Origin: Acidobacteriota bacterium
GTDB lineage: Bacteria > Acidobacteriota > Holophagae > Holophagales > Holophagaceae
Reading direction: 5' to 3'
DNA: 55,659 bases
Assembly (NCBI GenBank): GCA_021802985.1
Contig: JAJZQW010000006.1
Coordinates: 1-55,659, forward strand
The notes under the pieces were generated by a model that saw only the letters and a program-made list of their open reading frames with translations, was not told where the DNA came from and ran no database searches. This document shows, piece by piece, positions 9,403 through 19,788 of this stretch. Position 1 is the first letter of the stretch. Every line of letters starts with the position of its first letter. The position numbers and the translations under genes were made by a program.

Positions 9403-9426
9403 CGGCGCCCGCTCGCGCGGGCGCCG
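9403..9426 (-). terminator. Perfect 10-bp hairpin between FHA-RDD gene and dcd
   Basis: A stem of 10 perfect pairs (CGGCGCCCGC/GCGGGCGCCG) with a TCGC loop lies just after the FHA-RDD stop codon on the leftward strand and 17 bases before the dcd start. There is no T-tract. It may attenuate or end transcription before dcd. Confidence 0.45.
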
Positions 9427-9447
9427 ATTCCGGGATGCCCTTCCTCA

Positions 9448-10488
9448 TCAGCGGTCGACCTTGATGACCAGGGACTTGGAGATGATGTCCTGGAGGCCCT
9501 TCCGCTCGTTGCCCAGGATGATCAGGTAGGGCAGGCCCAGGAGCACGCCATTCACCAGGTAGCCCAGCATCCGCAGCACGGCGGTGCTGACATCGATATG
9601 GCCGGTGGGATTGCCCTCGGGGACGACCCGCAGCTTCATCATCCGCTTGCCCGGGCTGGCCCCGAAGGTGATCCAGCAATAGGGGATGAAGAGCCACGTG
9701 TAGCCAAGGACCACGATCAATTGGAGCAGGCCGATCAGGACGGCAACGAGGCAGGCACCGGGGCCAAGGATGTAGAAAAGGATGTGCTGCAGGAAGAAGA
9801 TGACCACCCAGAGCGCCACCAGGGGGGCCGCATCGATGAGAACGGCCACGAGCCGGGTGAGGAAGTCCCCCCGCTCGCCGGTGGGCTGGGCGTCATCGGG
9901 GAGGTCGGGCAGATACGGAAGGATGAACCCGGGCAGGGGGCCGTTGTAGACAGAGGCACCCCCCGGATGGGTGAACTCCCCGAAGGCCTTGGGCTGGGGC
10001 GGCGGCGCCACAGGCGGAACCGGCGGCGGCGCGGGCTGGTTGACCACAGGGCCGGTGGTGCCCTGGCCCTGGAGTTCGATCTTCGGCTCCGGGGCGGCCC
10101 CGGCATGGATGGCGGCCAGTTCCGCGGCGGACATGCGGACGGTACCCAGGGGCGCGGCGGGCGCCTCCTCCCGGTTGATGGCCACGGTGGGGCTGACCTC
10201 GGGCCGGGGATCCTGGAAGGTAAGTTGGACCTGGCCTAAGGTGATGCGATCGCCGTCCCGCAGGGGGGAGGACTGCACCCGGCTACCGTTCACGAGCACG
10301 CCATTGCTGCTCTGGAGATCCTGAATCTCGTAGCCCCCCGCCACCTTGCGGACCACGCAGTGGTGGCGGCTGATGCTGGGGTCCGGCAGGCGCAGGGTGT
10401 TGTCCAGCTCCCGCCCCATATGAACCTCGTTATCCACGATCTCGAACTCGCGGATGCCTGCGCTTTCGTGTACCAACAGCTTGGCCAT
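9448..10488 (-). CDS. FHA domain protein with C-terminal RDD membrane domain
   Basis: Membrane-anchored phosphopeptide-binding protein of unknown partner. FHA domain at about residues 1-95 (MGRELDNTLRL, SISRHHCVVRK, LQSSNGVLVNGSRV). A proline-rich linker (about 135-185) leads to an RDD domain with three or four hydrophobic helices (about 205-340) and the motif FGASPGKRMMKLRVV. The ATG at 10488 is chosen because the FHA fold begins directly there (MAKLLVHESAGIREFEI); the open frame continues upstream for hundreds of codons only as antisense to mglA. It is divergent from mglA over 150 bp, so the two could share regulation. Confidence 0.85.
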   Translation of the reverse strand: MAKLLVHESAGIREFEIVDNEVHMGRELDNTLRLPDPSISRHHCVVRKVAGGYEIQDLQSSNGVLVNGSRVQSSPLRDGDRITLGQVQLTFQDPRPEVSPTVAINREEAPAAPLGTVRMSAAELAAIHAGAAPEPKIELQGQGTTGPVVNQPAPPPVPPVAPPPQPKAFGEFTHPGGASVYNGPLPGFILPYLPDLPDDAQPTGERGDFLTRLVAVLIDAAPLVALWVVIFFLQHILFYILGPGACLVAVLIGLLQLIVVLGYTWLFIPYCWITFGASPGKRMMKLRVVPEGNPTGHIDVSTAVLRMLGYLVNGVLLGLPYLIILGNERKGLQDIISKSLVIKVDR

Positions 10489-10638
10489 GGAAACCTCAAG
10501 GAGTGGGATGGCCGGAAGTGTAGCGCATCCCGCCAGACCTGTGGCAAGGAGAGGTGTCTTTCGTCCGGGCCGGTTCTTTCTTGACGGGGTGCTGTGGACC
10601 CGCCAACCTGCGAGTAATCCCGGTCGGGTGGAGGGGGC

Positions 10639-11502
10639 ATGGTGCTCTTCAATGCAGCCACAAAGGAGCTGACGGCCAAGATCGTTTATTACGGTCCGGG
10701 CCTCTGTGGCAAGACCACCAACCTGCAGCACGTCTACGACACCCTGCCCCAGGACGGGCGGGGCAAGATGCTGTCCCTGGCCACCCAGACGGACCGCACG
10801 CTCTTCTTCGATTTCCTGCCCATCGAGCTGGGCACCATCCGGGGCATGAAGACCCGCATCCAGCTCTACACGGTGCCAGGCCAGGTGTTCTATGACGCCA
10901 CCCGCAAGCTGGTGCTTCGGGGCGCCGACGCGGTGGTGTTCGTGGCCGATTCCCAGGCTCCGGCCCTGGAAAGCAACAAAGAGAGCTTCCAGAACCTCAT
11001 CACCAACCTCAAGGACCAGGGGACGGACCTCTCGAAGATCCCCCATGTGATCCAGTGGAACAAGCGGGACACCCCCAACGCGTTGCCCGTGTCCATCCTG
11101 AACCGGGAGGTCAACTTGTTCGGTGCCCCCACCTTCGAGGCCTGCGCGATGCGGGGCGAGGGCGTGAAGGAGACCCTTACCGGCGTGGCGCGGCTGGTGC
11201 TGAAGCACCTGGCGGAGAAGTACGGCGGCGGGGTGGTGGAGGAGCCCGCCTTCATGGCCGAGGTTCCTGCGCCCGAGCCCCTGTCCCACACCAGCCCCCT
11301 GGAGGTGGAGGAGTTGTCCGCCGGGGAACTGCTGGAGGAGATCGACGAGATCCCCGCGGACGCCGCAGGCCAGGCGGCCCACACCCCCCAGCCCACCCAC
11401 ATGCCCCACAGCAGCGTGGTCGAGGTACCCGTGGTGCTGGACCGCAGCCTCTTCAGCGGCGATTCCCCTGTCGAAATCAGGCTGAAGCTGTACATCAAGT
11501 GA
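10639..11502 (+). CDS. mglA: MglA-type small GTPase with long C-terminal tail
   Basis: Ras-like GTPase of the MglA family, which sets cell polarity and motility in Myxococcus and related bacteria. G1 is GPGLCGKTT (about residue 19), the DxxG motif has the MglA form TVPGQ (about residue 77) and the base-recognition motif is WNKRD (about residue 142). The GTPase ends near residue 200; about 85 further residues are acidic and Pro/Ala-rich with no recognised domain, beyond the usual size of about 195. The start at 10639 gives the typical MglA N-terminus. No MglB (roadblock) gene is adjacent in the window. Confidence 0.9.
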   Translation: MVLFNAATKELTAKIVYYGPGLCGKTTNLQHVYDTLPQDGRGKMLSLATQTDRTLFFDFLPIELGTIRGMKTRIQLYTVPGQVFYDATRKLVLRGADAVVFVADSQAPALESNKESFQNLITNLKDQGTDLSKIPHVIQWNKRDTPNALPVSILNREVNLFGAPTFEACAMRGEGVKETLTGVARLVLKHLAEKYGGGVVEEPAFMAEVPAPEPLSHTSPLEVEELSAGELLEEIDEIPADAAGQAAHTPQPTHMPHSSVVEVPVVLDRSLFSGDSPVEIRLKLYIK

Positions 11503-11543
11503 GACTTCGGTCCTGAGTCCTCAGTGGGGCCGGGTTCATCCTG

Positions 11544-11579
11544 GGGACTGAAGACTGAAGACTGAAGCCTGAGGACTGA
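11544..11579 (+). repeat. Tandem GACTGAA-type repeats
   Basis: Between mglA and gltX the heptamer GACTGAA is repeated back to back (GGACTGAAGACTGAAGACTGAAG), followed by a degenerate unit and GAGGACTGA. It lies about 38 bases before the gltX start and is not obviously a hairpin. It could be a slippage-prone tract or a remnant of an intergenic repeat family. Confidence 0.6.
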
Positions 11580-11616
11580 TTCGGGCACACTGGAGCTTTG
11601 GATTCGAGGCTCGTCC

Positions 11617-13077
11617 ATGTCCCAGAAGGTCGTCACCCGCTTCGCCCCGTCGCCCACAGGAATGCTCCACATCGGGGGCGTCCGCACGGCGCTGTTCTGC
11701 TGGCTGTTCGCCCGGAAGCATGAGGGCACCTTCATCCTGCGCATCGAGGACACGGACCTGTCCCGCAGCACGGACGACAACATCCGCATCATCGAGGACG
11801 GCATGGCCTGGTGCGGGCTGGACTGGGACGAGGGCCCGGTGCCCGGCGATCCCCAGGCCTGGCGCGGGCCGAACGGCCCCTACCGGCAGATGCAGCGCCT
11901 GGAGAGCCACTACCGGCCCGCCCTGGAGAAGCTGCTGGCCGAGGGCCGGGCCTACCGCTGCCGCTGTTCGAAGGAGAGCCTGGATGCCGCGCGTGCTGAG
12001 GCGGAGCGGGAGGGGCGCATCTTCCAGTACCCCGGCACCTGCCGTGAGGCGGGCCATGACGCCAGCCAGCCCTTCTCGGTACGCTTGAAGATGCCCCAGG
12101 GCGGAGAGCCCTGGCTGGAGGAGGACTGCATCGTCCTGCGGGATCTCATCAAGGGCGAGCTGCGCTTCCCGGCCACCAGCCTGGACGACTGGATCCTGGC
12201 CCGCACGGACGGAACCCCCACCTACAATTTCTGCGTGGTGGTGGACGACACGTCCATGAGCGTCACCCACGTCATTCGCGGCGACGACCATGTGGCCAAC
12301 ACGCCCAAGCAGATCGCCCTGTACCAGGCCTTCGGCTTCGAACAGCCCACCTTCGCCCACGTGCCCATGATCCTCGGCAAGGATGGCGCCAAGCTCAGCA
12401 AGCGCCATGGCGCCACCAGCATCACCGAGTACCAGGCGATGGGCTTCCTGCCCTCCGCCGTGCGCCTGGCCCTGGCGCGCCTCTCCTGGACCCCCAAGAT
12501 CGACGGGAAGGCCGTGGAGAGTGCCGAGGAGGAGCTGCTCACGGACGAACAGATGATCCAGCTCTTCGACCTCGCCGACTGCCAGAAGAGCCCCGCCCGC
12601 TTCGACATGGACAAGCTCCAGTGGATCAACCAGAAGCTCATCCAGCGGGCCTCCTGGCAGGAACTGGAGCCCCACCTCCGTTCCTTTCTTCCGGAGGCCT
12701 GGTCCGGGAAGTCCGACGACTGGAAGGCCCTGGCCATCCACAGCACCCAGAAGGGGAAGTCGCTCGTCGAGATGGCGGAGGCCCTGCGCTTCGCCTTCGA
12801 GCGTCCCGCCGGGTTCGACGCCAAGGCCGTGGAGAAGTTCCTCACGGACGCCATCAAGCCCGCCCTGCGGGATCTCTGCGCCCTGACCGACTACACCCAC
12901 GAGGCCCTGGAGGCCGGCTTCAACGCCATCCTCGAGAAGCACGGCCTCAAGACCAAGGATCTCGCCCAGGCCCTCCGCGTCGCCCTCTGCGGAAAGCCCG
13001 TCAGTCCCGGCATCTTCGACACCCTGCTGCTCGCCGGACGGGACGAGGTCGTGGCCCGGGTGGAGCGGTGGCTGTGA
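11617..13077 (+). CDS. gltX: Glutamyl-tRNA synthetase
   Basis: Class I aminoacyl-tRNA synthetase that charges tRNA-Glu with glutamate. The HIGH-type motif is FAPSPTGMLHIGG (about residue 9) and the KMSKS-type motif is KLSKRHG (about residue 260). The 486-residue size and the C-terminal helical anticodon-binding region fit the bacterial enzyme. The ATG at 11617 starts the usual MSQKVVTRFAPSPTG N-terminus. A separate glnS follows nearby, so this enzyme is expected to be discriminating for tRNA-Glu. Its stop overlaps the start of the next gene by one base. Confidence 0.96.
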   Translation: MSQKVVTRFAPSPTGMLHIGGVRTALFCWLFARKHEGTFILRIEDTDLSRSTDDNIRIIEDGMAWCGLDWDEGPVPGDPQAWRGPNGPYRQMQRLESHYRPALEKLLAEGRAYRCRCSKESLDAARAEAEREGRIFQYPGTCREAGHDASQPFSVRLKMPQGGEPWLEEDCIVLRDLIKGELRFPATSLDDWILARTDGTPTYNFCVVVDDTSMSVTHVIRGDDHVANTPKQIALYQAFGFEQPTFAHVPMILGKDGAKLSKRHGATSITEYQAMGFLPSAVRLALARLSWTPKIDGKAVESAEEELLTDEQMIQLFDLADCQKSPARFDMDKLQWINQKLIQRASWQELEPHLRSFLPEAWSGKSDDWKALAIHSTQKGKSLVEMAEALRFAFERPAGFDAKAVEKFLTDAIKPALRDLCALTDYTHEALEAGFNAILEKHGLKTKDLAQALRVALCGKPVSPGIFDTLLLAGRDEVVARVERWL

Positions 13078-13421
13078 TGGATCTCACGGAGTTCACCCAC
13101 ATCACGCTGGCGGTGCTGGAGGACCACGGCATGGCCGCCTACGCCCCCACCATCATCGCGAACGAGACTGTCCAGGTGATCCAGGGGATCCCCCCGGACA
13201 TCGACCACCGTGAGGCCGTCCAGGAAATGGTCCTGCGGCTTGGGCTCGAACAATCCGAGTTCTATTTCGGGGTGAAGTCGGGGCCGGGCGAAGTCACCAC
13301 CGGCTTCCACGCCCTCACCGGCACCCATTTCCAGTGCATCTCCCAACTGCACCAGGGGTTCATGGTGTCGGACCTGGAGGACTGCCCCTGGTGGACCCTG
13401 GGTGAGGGCCGGGAGCAGTAG
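13077..13421 (+). CDS. Hypothetical small protein between gltX and glnS
   Basis: Unrecognised 114-residue soluble protein with no signal peptide or membrane segment. The ATG shares its A with the gltX stop codon, so it is probably translated by coupling to gltX. Two conserved-looking blocks are FTHITLAVLEDHGMAAYAPT near the start and a C-terminal Phe/His-rich part with HFQCISQLHQGF. Sitting between two aminoacyl-tRNA synthetase genes may mean only shared transcription; I infer no function. Confidence 0.65.
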   Translation: MDLTEFTHITLAVLEDHGMAAYAPTIIANETVQVIQGIPPDIDHREAVQEMVLRLGLEQSEFYFGVKSGPGEVTTGFHALTGTHFQCISQLHQGFMVSDLEDCPWWTLGEGREQ

Positions 13422-13495
13422 GGCCCTCCAGCCAGGGCGCCGGTTCCCGGCTATCTTGAAGCTTCCTGTTCCCGCCCCTTTCCCGGTGAGTTCCG

Positions 13496-15205
<1,710 letters not shown>

Positions 15206-15219
15206 ACCCGATTTTCTAC

Positions 15220-15241
15220 CTCGGGCGCGTAGGCGCCCGAG
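15220..15241 (+). terminator. Perfect 9-bp hairpin after glnS
   Basis: CTCGGGCGC and GCGCCCGAG form a perfect 9-bp stem with a GTAG loop 14 bases past the glnS stop. No T-tract follows; on the other strand the stem is followed by TAGAAAAT. It probably separates glnS from the nuo operon. Confidence 0.5.
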
Positions 15242-15369
15242 CCGCGAGCCTGTGACTCAGGTCGCAAGGCCTCCCGCCCCGTTGTTTCCCTTCATGTCGG
15301 GAAGCCAGGGGCTCTGGTAGGCTCGATGGGTTGGGCGTCCTTGCGGGAGGCCCTGCCGGGAAGCCGCCC

Positions 15370-16431
15370 ATGGACACGCTCGCGAGCCTGCTTCACACCT
15401 CACCCGCCATCGCCTGGATGGCGGTGAAGATCGTCATCGTGTTCGGTGGCATCTTCACCCTGGCGGCGGTCTTCACCTGGGTGGAACGCCGGGGATCGGC
15501 CATGATCCAGGACCGGATCGGCCCCAACCGGGCCGCCCTCTTCGGCAGGATCAGGATCATCGGCCTCCAGCAGCTCCTGGCCGACGGCCTCAAGTTCCTC
15601 TTCAAGGAGGACCTGGCGCCCACGGATGCCAACAAGGGCCTGTTCTGGCTGGCGCCGTTCCTGGCCTTCGTGCCCGCCATGCTGGGCTTCGCGGTGATTC
15701 CCTTCGGCCGGAGCTTCGTCAGCGGCGGCACCACCTACCACCTGTCCGTGCTGGATCCGGGCAATGGCATGGGCATGCTCTATCCCCTGGCCATCGGCGG
15801 CATGGCGGTCTACGGCGTCCTGGTGGCCGCCTGGTCCAGCAACAACAAATGGTCGATCCTCGGCGGCATGCGCGCCTCGGCGGCCATGGTGAGCTACGAG
15901 ATCGGCATGAGCCTCGCCGTGGTCGCCCTCTTCATGACCACCGGCGGCTACGACCCGAAGGACATCATCGCCGCCCAGGGCTACCTGCCCTGGCACTGGA
16001 ACGTTGTCCCGCACTTCCTCGGATTCATCGTCTTCTTCACCTGCATGTTCGCGGAGACGAACCGGCTCCCCTTCGACTTCGCCGAGGGCGAGAGCGAGAT
16101 CGTGGCGGGCTTCAACACCGAGTACGGAAGCATGAAGTTCAGCCTCCTGGCGCTCGCCGAATACGGGCACATGATGACGGCCTCCGCCCTCATCGCGACC
16201 CTCTACTTCGGCGGCTGGCAGGTGCCCTTCGTGCAGAACCCCACGGTGGCGCTGTCGATCACCAGCTTCGTGCTGAAACTGGTGTTCTTCGCCTGGGTCT
16301 TCGTGTGGATCCGCTGGACCCTGCCGCGGTTCCGCTACGACCAGCTGATGCACCTGGGCTGGAAGGTGATGCTGCCGATGTCCATGGTCAACCTGGTCTT
16401 CCACGCCTGGCGCATGAGCCAGGGCCACTGA
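15370..16431 (+). CDS. nuoH: NADH-quinone oxidoreductase subunit H
   Basis: Membrane subunit linking the peripheral and membrane arms of complex I and helping to form the quinone chamber. Eight or so hydrophobic helices are visible, with family signatures VERRGSAMIQDRIGPNRA (about residue 37) and ETNRLPFDFAEGESEIVAGF (about residue 228). I chose the ATG at 15370 rather than an earlier in-frame start because the family N-terminus aligns there. It is the first gene of a seven-gene run, with 10 bp to nuoI. Confidence 0.95.
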   Translation: MDTLASLLHTSPAIAWMAVKIVIVFGGIFTLAAVFTWVERRGSAMIQDRIGPNRAALFGRIRIIGLQQLLADGLKFLFKEDLAPTDANKGLFWLAPFLAFVPAMLGFAVIPFGRSFVSGGTTYHLSVLDPGNGMGMLYPLAIGGMAVYGVLVAAWSSNNKWSILGGMRASAAMVSYEIGMSLAVVALFMTTGGYDPKDIIAAQGYLPWHWNVVPHFLGFIVFFTCMFAETNRLPFDFAEGESEIVAGFNTEYGSMKFSLLALAEYGHMMTASALIATLYFGGWQVPFVQNPTVALSITSFVLKLVFFAWVFVWIRWTLPRFRYDQLMHLGWKVMLPMSMVNLVFHAWRMSQGH

Positions 16432-16441
16432 GGAGAGGGAC

Positions 16442-17017
16442 ATGGGTGTCATCGTCAAGAAGGTCGAGCTGACGTGGCTGGACCGCACCTACGTCTGGCC
16501 GGTCATGAAGGGCATGGGCATCACCTTCCGGCACTTCATCCGGCAGCTCTTCACCCGGACGTCAAAGCGCTACACGGTCCAGTACCCGGAGATGAAGCGG
16601 GTGATGCCGGCCGGCTATCGCGGCCTGCACGAGCTCAAGCGTTTCGAGGATGGGGCCATCAAGTGCGTCGCCTGCTTCATGTGCGCGGAGGCCTGCCCGG
16701 CCCGGTGCATCAGCATCGAGGCCGAGGAGTTCAGCGACCTGAACATCACCCAGGGCTTCGAGGAGAAGCGTCCCCAGGTCTTCAAGATCGACATGCTGCG
16801 CTGCATCTATTGCGGCATGTGCGAGGAGGCCTGCCCCAAGGATGCCATCTGGCTGCGCAACGACTACGAGGTGGCCGCCTACGATCGCCTGTCCATGCAG
16901 TACGGCAAGTGGGACCTGATGAACACCTACGCCGAGGCCGATGGCAAGGCGCGGATCACCGAGGACACGACTCCCACGGTGCCCCGCCGTGCCATCACTC
17001 CTCCCATCGCGTCGTAA
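16442..17017 (+). CDS. nuoI: NADH-quinone oxidoreductase subunit I
   Basis: Ferredoxin-like subunit carrying two [4Fe-4S] clusters that pass electrons toward quinone (N6a and N6b in complex I). The two cysteine motifs are CVACFMCAEACPARC (about residues 75-90) and CIYCGMCEEACPKD (about residues 121-134). 191 residues, normal for the family; soluble, bound to the peripheral arm. It has GAGG upstream (AGGAGAGGGACATG). Confidence 0.96.
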   Translation: MGVIVKKVELTWLDRTYVWPVMKGMGITFRHFIRQLFTRTSKRYTVQYPEMKRVMPAGYRGLHELKRFEDGAIKCVACFMCAEACPARCISIEAEEFSDLNITQGFEEKRPQVFKIDMLRCIYCGMCEEACPKDAIWLRNDYEVAAYDRLSMQYGKWDLMNTYAEADGKARITEDTTPTVPRRAITPPIAS

Positions 17018-17027
17018 AGGAGCCGCC

Positions 17028-17522
17028 ATGTTCCTGGCCTTTGCCCTCATCACGCTCCTGGGCGCCCTGGGGATGCTGCTGCAGAAGAACATCATCGTGG
17101 CGGGCCTCTTCATGGTCGCCGCGTTCTTCGGCATCGCCGGGCTCTTCGTGCTGCTGGCCAATCCCGTGGCCGCGGCCCTGCAGATCATCGTCTACAGCGG
17201 CGCCATCATGGTGCTGGTCCTCTTCGTCATCATGATGCTCAACAGCCACGAAGAAGAGGCGGCGGAATTCTCCCGCCCCATCCAGCGCTGGCTGTCCCTG
17301 GCCCTGGTCCTGGCACTGGCGGTCGGAGCCGTGAAGCTGGTGATGGCCTCCAAGGGTGTGCAGGAACTGGCGGTTCGCGGCGCGGCCACGTCCCCGGCGG
17401 TGACCTTGCAGGGCGTGGGGGCGGTGCTCTTTGCCGATCACCTCCTGGGCTTCGAGGTGGCGGGGCTCATGCTGCTGGCCGCCATGGTGGGCGCTGTCGC
17501 GCTGACCAAACGGAATCTGTGA
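17028..17522 (+). CDS. nuoJ: NADH-quinone oxidoreductase subunit J
   Basis: Small membrane subunit of complex I next to the quinone-coupling region. 164 residues with five hydrophobic helices; the family pattern AALQIIVYSGAIMVLVLFVI is present at about residues 50-70. The ATG at 17028 is preceded by AAGGAG, which decides the start over upstream in-frame codons that would overlap nuoI. Confidence 0.93.
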   Translation: MFLAFALITLLGALGMLLQKNIIVAGLFMVAAFFGIAGLFVLLANPVAAALQIIVYSGAIMVLVLFVIMMLNSHEEEAAEFSRPIQRWLSLALVLALAVGAVKLVMASKGVQELAVRGAATSPAVTLQGVGAVLFADHLLGFEVAGLMLLAAMVGAVALTKRNL

Positions 17523-17532
17523 GGGGCATGCG

Positions 17533-17862
17533 ATGACCGGAATGGATGCGATCCTCCACGGCGGCCTCCAGGGATACCTGGTGGTGGCCCTCCTCCTCTT
17601 CGCCATCGGGCTGGCGGCGGTGCTGCTGCGCCGCACGCTGCTGATGCAGTTCATGGGCGTCGAGCTGATGCTCAATGCCGCCAACGTGGCCCTGCTGGCC
17701 TTCGCCCGGTTCCGGGGCGGGGATCTTCAGGCCACGGTCTTCTACCTCTTCATCATCGCCGTGGCTGCCTGCGAAGCCGCGGTGGGCCTGGCCCTGATTA
17801 TCGGCCTCTACCGGCACCGGGATACCACCGACTCGGACCGGACCGCCAGCCTGAAGCAATGA
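17533..17862 (+). CDS. nuoK: NADH-quinone oxidoreductase subunit K
   Basis: Three-helix antiporter-like subunit of the complex I membrane arm. 109 residues, close to the family norm of about 100. The helix-2 segment with its glutamate (MGVELMLNAANVALLAF) and the helix-3 glutamate (IIAVAACEAAVGLALI) are both present; these glutamates belong to the proton path. Tight spacing to nuoJ and nuoL shows one operon. Confidence 0.95.
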   Translation: MTGMDAILHGGLQGYLVVALLLFAIGLAAVLLRRTLLMQFMGVELMLNAANVALLAFARFRGGDLQATVFYLFIIAVAACEAAVGLALIIGLYRHRDTTDSDRTASLKQ

Positions 17863-17869
17863 GGATGCG

Positions 17870-19780
17870 ATGAACAATTACTACTGGCTCATTCCGATCC
17901 TCCCCCTGCTGGGCTCGATCTTCAACGGCATCCTGGGCAAGCGCGCCGGCAAGGGCGCGGTCACGTTCGTCGGCCTGGGGACGGTTCTCGGCTCCCTGAT
18001 CCTGGCGATCTCCGCCTTCTTCGCCATGAAGGCCCTGCCGGACCACCGGCTGGTGCTGAACTTCGGCGAGTGGATGGGCGTGGGCACCATGAGCGTGCCC
18101 TTCGGCTTCGTGATCGACACCCTGAGCGGCACCATGATGCTGGTGGTGGCTGGCATCGGCTTCCTGATCCACGTCTACTCCGTGGGCTACATGCACGACG
18201 ACGAGGGCTATGGGCGCTTCTTCAGCTACATGAACCTCTTCGTGTTCTTCATGCTGACCCTCGTGCTGGGCTCCAGCCTGCCGCTCATGTTCGTGGGCTG
18301 GGAGGGCGTGGGCCTCTGCTCCTACCTGCTCATCGGCTACTACTTCGAGACGGATTTCGCGCCGGCCGCCGGCCTCAAGGCCTTCCTCATGAACCGCGTG
18401 GGCGACCTGGGCGTGGCCATCGGCATGATGGTCCTCTTCGCGGCCTTCGGCACCCTGACGGTGGGGGACATCCTCATCCGGGCCGGGCATCTCGCCCCCG
18501 AAGCGGGCTTCGGCATCCTCACCTTCGCCACCCTCATGCTCTTCGTGGGCGCCACGGGCAAGAGTGCCCAGCTGCCCCTCTACCTCTGGCTGCCGGACGC
18601 CATGGCCGGCCCCACGCCCGTCAGCGCCCTGATCCACGCGGCCACCATGGTCACCAGCGGCATCTACATGATCTGCCGCCTGGCGCCCGTCTTCACCCTG
18701 GCCCCCATCACCATGGACGTGGTGGCCTGGGTGGGCGCGGCCACGGCCCTCTTCGCCGCCACCATCGGTCTGGTGCAGCGCGACATCAAGAAGGTGCTGG
18801 CCTATTCCACTGTCTCCCAGCTGGGCTACATGTTCCTGGGCCTGGGCGCCTCCGGTTTCGCCGCGGGCTTCTTCCACGTCTTCACCCATGCCTGGTTCAA
18901 GGCCCTCCTCTTCCTCGGCGCCGGGAGTGTGATCCTGGCCATGCACCACGAGCAGGACCTCTTCAAGATGGGCGGGCTGAAGGCGAAGATGCCCATCACC
19001 TTCTGGACCATGCTGGCCGCCACCCTGGCCATCATCGGCTTCCCCGGCACCTCGGGCTTCGCCAGCAAGGACGAGATCCTCTACCTGGCCTACCTCAAGA
19101 GTCCGGCCCTCTGGGTGATCGGCGTGATTGCCGCCTGCTGCACGGCCTTCTACATGCTTCGCCTCTTCACCCTGGCCTTCCTGGGCGAGCCGCGGGACCA
19201 CCACGCCCACGATCATGCGCATGAGAGCCCCGCGACCATGACCCTGCCCCTGGTGGTGCTGGCCGTGGGGTCCCTCCTGGCGGTCTGGCTGGGCTGGCCC
19301 AAGGCCTTTGGAGGCGAGTTCCGCATCGGGGAATGGCTGGCCTCCGCCGTGACCTACGGCCAACTCCACGCGGCCCACGGCGAGCATGGCGGCGCCCAGC
19401 TGCCCCTGGTCCTGGCCTCTGTTTCCACGATCCTGGGCCTCGGCTTCGCGGTCTTCGGCTACCTCACCTACCGGAAGGGCCTGGCCGTGGCCGAGGCGCG
19501 GGCGGCGAAGTTCCCGCTCATCCACAAGGTGCTGCTCAACAAGTACTACGTGGACGAGGGCGTGGAGCTGGTGATTCTCGGGCCCATCCGCTGGTTCGGC
19601 AACCTGCTGTGGAAGCTCTTCGACGTGATCATCATCGACGGCGTGGGCGTGAACCTGCCGGGGGCCCTGGCCCGGGTCTTCGGGGACTTCACCGCCCTCT
19701 TCCAGACTGGCCGGGTGCGCAACTATGCGCTCAGCATGGCCCTGGGCGCCGCGGTCCTCCTGTATGTCTTCCTGAAGTAG
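17870..19780 (+). CDS. nuoL: NADH-quinone oxidoreductase subunit L
   Basis: Largest antiporter-like proton-pumping subunit at the distal end of the membrane arm. 636 residues with about 16 hydrophobic helices and the long lateral helix region at the C-terminus. Conserved parts include FVGWEGVGLCSYLLIGYY (about residue 142) and LPDAMAGPTPVSALIHAATM (about residue 242) with its Lys/His pathway residues. A His-rich loop (DHHAHDHAHE, about residue 443) is common in NuoL. Confidence 0.95.
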   Translation: MNNYYWLIPILPLLGSIFNGILGKRAGKGAVTFVGLGTVLGSLILAISAFFAMKALPDHRLVLNFGEWMGVGTMSVPFGFVIDTLSGTMMLVVAGIGFLIHVYSVGYMHDDEGYGRFFSYMNLFVFFMLTLVLGSSLPLMFVGWEGVGLCSYLLIGYYFETDFAPAAGLKAFLMNRVGDLGVAIGMMVLFAAFGTLTVGDILIRAGHLAPEAGFGILTFATLMLFVGATGKSAQLPLYLWLPDAMAGPTPVSALIHAATMVTSGIYMICRLAPVFTLAPITMDVVAWVGAATALFAATIGLVQRDIKKVLAYSTVSQLGYMFLGLGASGFAAGFFHVFTHAWFKALLFLGAGSVILAMHHEQDLFKMGGLKAKMPITFWTMLAATLAIIGFPGTSGFASKDEILYLAYLKSPALWVIGVIAACCTAFYMLRLFTLAFLGEPRDHHAHDHAHESPATMTLPLVVLAVGSLLAVWLGWPKAFGGEFRIGEWLASAVTYGQLHAAHGEHGGAQLPLVLASVSTILGLGFAVFGYLTYRKGLAVAEARAAKFPLIHKVLLNKYYVDEGVELVILGPIRWFGNLLWKLFDVIIIDGVGVNLPGALARVFGDFTALFQTGRVRNYALSMALGAAVLLYVFLK

Positions 19781-19788
19781 GTGGGGCG

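Noticed and set aside
10489..11409. N-terminal extension of the FHA-RDD gene opposite mglA
   Set aside because: The FHA fold starts exactly at the ATG at 10488; the extension is antisense to mglA and lacks any domain.
17798..19525. Leftward frame of 575 codons opposite nuoL
   Set aside because: Antisense shadow of a conserved complex I gene, low-complexity His/Glu/Gly composition.
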